Assembly: GCA_023653785.1 (NCBI GenBank)
Contig: JAMKCH010056975.1
Location: 1 to 64,000 of the forward strand
DNA length: 64,000 nt
Direction: 5' to 3'
From: Ophioderma brevispina
Taxonomy: Eukaryota; Echinodermata; Ophiuroidea; Amphilepidida; Ophiodermatidae
The notes under the pieces were generated by a model. That model did not search any database. It saw only the letters and a program-made list of their open reading frames with translations, and was not told the DNA's origin. A program made the position numbers and the translations under genes. This document shows positions 51,701-57,700 of the stretch, piece after piece. Position 1 is the stretch's first letter, and each line of letters opens with the position of its first letter.

Positions 51701-54700
51701 GTATAAAAGTAGAAAAAGGCATCTTTTTAGGAGACATGACCACTTCCAGAAATAAATACATAATAAAAACTTCAACTATTGATATCTTGCAACTACATGT
51801 AATATTTACTACTATTTTCATTCTTGTTTTATAAAACAGGAGTCCATCCATGTACCGGAGCCAGTTATCTCACTTGCAATAAAACCAGAGAAAAATGTAA
51901 GATTTTCAACAAAATATGTTGGTTTCATCACCTTGCATGAAATATCCTGGCATATTATGACAGGATGTTTATTTATAACGGAAAATTTTGCCCCTTTTCA
52001 AAGAAGTAGAGTTTTCAGGGGAAATAGCTCCTTCCTTGAGAAGCAATGACATTTTGTGCACAGATATTGGCAAAACAGAAGGGAAATCAGGGGAAGAATT
52101 TCGTTGCAGAGTGCAAGAATCGGTCTTAATTCTCACAAATGAATTTGCGGGAATCATCTAATTCGCTACTGTGTTAAGTTCTAAAGTTTAGGAGAATCAA
52201 CATTGATTCACGCAAATCAATTTACAAGAATCTTTGCGAGAATCGATTCTCGGATTCTCGCCGAAATTCTAACCCTGGGAAATAATGTTTGGAAGTAAGA
52301 ATTAAAGGCATGGTAATTAAGATATCTTGTGAAAGAAGCACCCTCAATTTTTCCCAAATGTGAGATTTGGCAATTTGGCATTGCTCCAGAGGGTGTTTTG
52401 AACCAATCCCATAATGCATTTCATTGTGCCTTTACTGTACTAAACACATTTAATGATAGTCTAGCTGTTAAGGTTCCATCGGGTTAACTTAAATCAACTC
52501 AAAATTTTAAAGCAATAGTAGCACATTTTTTTAAAGAAACCCCCCCCCCATTTTCAAAAGTTTTGAGATTTTTGTATAGTTGCATTGGTAATTTGCTAGT
52601 AAACTATACCTGTGAATGGTAAAGCTTGAACTTCTCTGTGTTGAATAATAAGAAATTTTGTAGAACATTATAGAATAATTAGTATCGGATTCTGATAAGA
52701 ATTCAACAGCCACTGAAAATGTCATCCTAATACGAACAGGCAGGATATAGCGCCATGTATGTGTCAACACTCATCCATTAGCTGTTCCGTTGGTTCACGC
52801 AAGTCAAGTTAGGATTATTTTCGTGAGATTTTGCTATTTCATAATGGACTGACAAATTTCATGTTTCCAGCGCTGCCGTTGAATTAGATCGGGGATCCCT
52901 GAATCTAATTAAAAAATCCTTTCTTTTATGATGCATGCACACTTTTGAGCATTACCTTTCACAGGCATAGTTTGCTAGACAATAACCAACACAACTGTGC
53001 ATGAATCTCATAAATATGAAATTGGGGGCGCTTTTCAAAATATGTGCTCTAATTGCTTTATTTGCTTAGCATACCAAGTTTTGGGTCAGGCGACGAAAAA
53101 AACCCCTGTTTTACGTCCGAGCAGACTTTCAAGTAGGATCGGTCGCTCGGGCGAATTTTTTTCTTTTAAATTATTTTTTTCTTTTCTGGAGGTCAAAATT
53201 GACCTAAAATAGCCCCAAAATCTGAAAAATCAAGAGAAAAAATTGATATTTTTATTAACAAATTTTCTTTTAAAAAATAGCCAAAATTGATAAATTTGGG
53301 CTAAAAACAGGCTGATTTTACATGATTTTTGGAAAAACTAAAAAACTGAAAAATCAGGGTTGGTTGGGTCAGCAACAGGGGTTCTGATATCAGCACTAAG
53401 TAAAATTCTAGCAAGTCTATTATAAAGTATTGAAAAAAAAATACCACTAAAAGAGAAAAAAACTAACCTGTATGATTGATTGATTCTCTTTCCAGACGGA
53501 TTTAGAGAAATTTTCCAAGGCTATTCACAGGTTTACCAGGGAGGATCCTACATTTACTATGAAGTTTGATGATGAGAGTAAGGAGGTAGGACACTTTTAT
53601 TAACCCCCTGAGGTATACCAGGTGATTTGATTGGTTATACATTGGCTAGATACACCAAATAACCCAATCAGAAACATGGTAAGAAAACCTTAAATGTTTG
53701 TACAGATATATGGCTGGTCTATTTTGATTCTTTACTCAAAGCTTATATCCAGATATATCATGTAATGAGCCAACCAGATATACTGTAAGAAAGGTAGGTA
53801 GACCTCAGGGGGTTTAGGTATTTTTGTTATCCTCCTGGCTTAAAAAGTCATGGGGGGTATTATGACAGCAGACTCCTTCTGTGTGTGTGGGTTTCTGTCT
53901 GTGGGGGGGGGGTGTTCAGTTTTGGTCAGGTTAAAGGGGGATGGCCCGATTTAAGGATATGAAGTTTTCATCTTGATAGATTGGCCTTCACCCCAAAACC
54001 CCATCTGTAAAGTTTCGCGCCGATATTCCAATCCGTTTTCATTTGAGAGCTGAAAAACATGATTTTGTAAGCCCATAGAGTACTGTGTAAAATTAATATT
54101 GGTCGACCAAAATGGGGTACATTTTCGCTCATAACTTCCAAACCAAACATCCTTTGGCCCTAAGATTTCACAGGGTAAATGAGAAAAATAGTAGCTTTCT
54201 TCTGATACCAAAATGTTGACCACTTCCGGTAAAATCAGGGGCTTCTGGGGACGAGGCTATTAGCGATCAGGCCATGGACCTCTAACTTTGTTAGGTTGAA
54301 TAAAGAGGTGAACTTCTACCAGATCCCAATGTCCAAATTTGAAGAAACTTAGCATGTGAGTAGTGGTGCATGCAAATAATACCTGTACACAGTGTTGTCA
54401 TTATTTGTGTATGTTAATGAGCTCATTTGCATATTTGCTCTGATTGGCGGCTTAAAGGGAACTTCTGCTAGATCCCAATGTCCAAATTTGTCAAAACTTA
54501 GTGTGTGGGCAGTGGTACAGGCAAGTAGTACCTGTGCACTGTGTCGATCGTCATTATTTGTGCATATTAATGAGCTCATTTGCATATTTGCTCCCAGCCA
54601 GGGAGATCTTGCAAGTTTTAACTTGCAGTATTTTTTATTTTGCGTATGTGTGTTTTTTTATTGAATGTGGAAACATGCTTGGTACAGGATGAGTCAAAAA

Positions 54701-57700
54701 AGGAAATATAAAAAAAAAAGATGTTTTCATATAAAAACTATGAAGTACCAAAATCAATTACAAATTGGAGGCCCCATTTATTACACTACTTAAAATGAAT
54801 TCATTTGCTTCAACCATTATCCAATCAATTTTTGCAGCTCAGGTCATTGTGTGCATTGTTTGTTAATCTCTTGCCTATAGATGAGTTGACATGTGATGTC
54901 AACGCCCGGCAACGAACAAAGCACTGCCCGGCAGTATACATGAGCATCTGCAGGGCTTGTGCTTTTAAAATTCGCGCTCAATCAGGCGTGATAAGGCTAT
55001 TGAATGCTGTAACTGTATGGCATATTCTTTGCACCTCCAACATGTCAGTAGACCAGGTGCTAATTTGTGTTTGTAAACATTGATGTCACCTCATCTATAC
55101 CCTTCCATTTGTGGAGGTTGTCTCAAAAACCCACCCACCCAATGTTTTTTGTTTCTCTCTTTTCCATACATTTTTATTTGGGTGGCATTTTCTCTGCACT
55201 TTTTGGGCAACATAATGCACATACTGTAGTTGGTTGCCTTATATTTAGATATATTTAGTTGTCTATAGTGTCTGAATTGGATGGTTGGGTCGGTCACTCT
55301 CCCCATTTATCAACATCATTTAAACAATTAAAAGGTACTAATTTTAGCCTGTGTACTATTTTAGATCACTCGCTAAAGGGTAAGTAGAGGAGCATTAAGA
55401 AAAGAACTTGGACAAACTGTCTGTTGTGAAGGTTGGAGTCTTCTTCCTCTCTGCATCTCTCAGTGCCCAATGTCTTGTACACGGTCTTACTAAATGAAAA
55501 TTCTATTTCAGACTAGTCTGTCCGATTTTGGCTTAGGTTTCTTCTTCCTTGTTTCCGATACGTGTTTATGTAGACTATACAGATAATTCCAAGAGGGTGT
55601 TTTGAATCAATCCTATAATGCATAGAAATGTGCCTATGCTGTACTGTACAAAACACATGTCAGTACTTTCGGATAAAAAGTGCGGTTGGGAATATTACCA
55701 GAGCTTCGACAGCTAAGGGACATATCAACGGCCCCATAATGCAGTGGACACACAGCAACCAGTTCTGCCATGTTTCTGCTAAGTCCGATGACGTATGAGA
55801 TGGCAGAACATATGGCATTGGATGGCAGAACAAATAATTTGACGCAATTGTCCAATGGCGGTGCCCTGGGGTGAAAATGAGAAACCACCGTGACGTCATC
55901 ATAAACAGCGCCCAATATCCGCCCAATTCGCCGGAAACCGATTCCAAGTCAGGAAAAAAATGTGTTTTAAAAAGTCACTTTTCTCTCGTTTTATTCATCA
56001 TCTGATTTATTTCGAACATCAATATATAACAGTATAAATGTAAAAACATACACAATTTAAACCAGGGCAACATCCTTTGCCATATTGACTTCTCTTTAAA
56101 GGCTGCCAGATCTGGGGTAAAAAGCTGATGGGTCATCCCCACTGCATTTCTATTGTAACAAATTTTTGTACATTGTAGAGTGATAATTGTGATAAGAGGA
56201 TGAATCCTCCATGGATGTGGCAAGGTATCCCCCCAAAAAAATGACAGGGATGAGAAATATTTTGATTATTTTACTTAGCCTAAACCGCTGGTGGTAAAAC
56301 ATGTTTAAAATTGATAGCATTGCCTCTGACTTTCCTGTTATCATACAGTCTATTGTGTCTGGTATGGGAGAACTTCACCTGGAGATCTATGCCCAGAGGA
56401 TGAGAAATGAATACAACTGCCCTGTCATCACTGGTAAACCTAAGGTGGCATTTAGGGAGACATTATCCGCACCGATAGAGTAAGTATGAACATCTAAACA
56501 TCTGGTCACCGTAAAGTATTTTTGTGTTGTCTGCAAGAATTGCAGAAGGCACCTAGGGATTACTCTGGTCATATGTCTGTGTGTGTGTATGTGTGTGTGT
56601 GTCTGTGGTCAAAATGTTAACCCTTTATATATTGCATGCTGTATGAGTTCCGTAAGGGCTATGATGATTTAACTTGGTGGAAAGGAGGGGGTGGGGTGGG
56701 GTGACCTCATGTAACCTTGGTGACCTCATGAACTTGGTGACCTCATATGACCTTTGGCCCCATTCACATATCGCGACGGCAGACGACACTCGCAGTATGG
56801 GGACCGCAATGTATTTTTTTGTATTTCATGCCTTCAAGAGGCTTTTATTTGTTTTGATATTTTGTGATTGTCACTTCATGTATGCCTACCATTTTAGATT
56901 TTGTTGCAGCTATATTTTACTAGTTTGATTTTCAAATCTTGTTGTTTTGAAATTTCAATTTTGCGTCGTCTGCAAGAATTGCAGAAGGCACTTAGGGATT
57001 ACTCTGGTCGTATGTGTGTGTATGTGTGTGTGTGTCTGTGGTCAAAATGTTAACCCTATATATATTGCGTGCTGTATGAGTTCCGTAAGGGCTATGATGA
57101 TGTAACTTGGTGGAAAGGAGGGAGTGGGGTGACATGTTGGTGACCTCATGTGACCTTGGTGACCTTTTGCCGAGGTCATGTGACCTTTTGCCGGTCAAAA
57201 TGTTAACCCTTAATATATTGCATGCCCTGTGAGTTCCTTAAGGGCTACGATGATGTAACTTGCATGTCCTGCGAGTTCATTAAGGGCTACGATGATGTAA
57301 CTTGGTGGAAAGGAGGGGGCAGGGTGGGGTGACATGTTGGTGACCTCATGTGACCTTTGTGATCTCATGTGACCTTTGTGATCTCATGTGACCTTTGGCT
57401 CCATTCACAAACCGCGACGGCAGGCGACACTCGCGGTCCGGGACCGCAATGTATTTTTAAATTATACTAGGCATGTACATAAAATACACACTTGCAAAAT
57501 TTTGATATTGCAAAATTGCCATATTGCAAACAATAAAGATATCTTCGATTGTTGTGTTGACCATCATCCAGCAACATTGCCCAAAATAATGTGGGAACCC
57601 CTTTGTGGGTCACAAAAGCACCCAGTATTTTGGAAATAAGGCAGTTAAAAAAAGGTTGTATAAGTTAGCTAAGCCAAAGTTTTAAATCCGGTTTTGTCCC

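Larger units (their letters stand above)
53823..54640 (+). repeat. Family L repeat, copy 2, with family D inserted
   Basis: GTTATCCTCCTGGCTTAAAA..GACAGCAGACTCCTTCTGTG, then D5 at 53931, then the distal part ending ATCTTGCAAGTTTTAACTTG. The CTGGCTTAAAAAGTCATGG here is an unoccupied version of the B1 site at 18984. Confidence 0.8.
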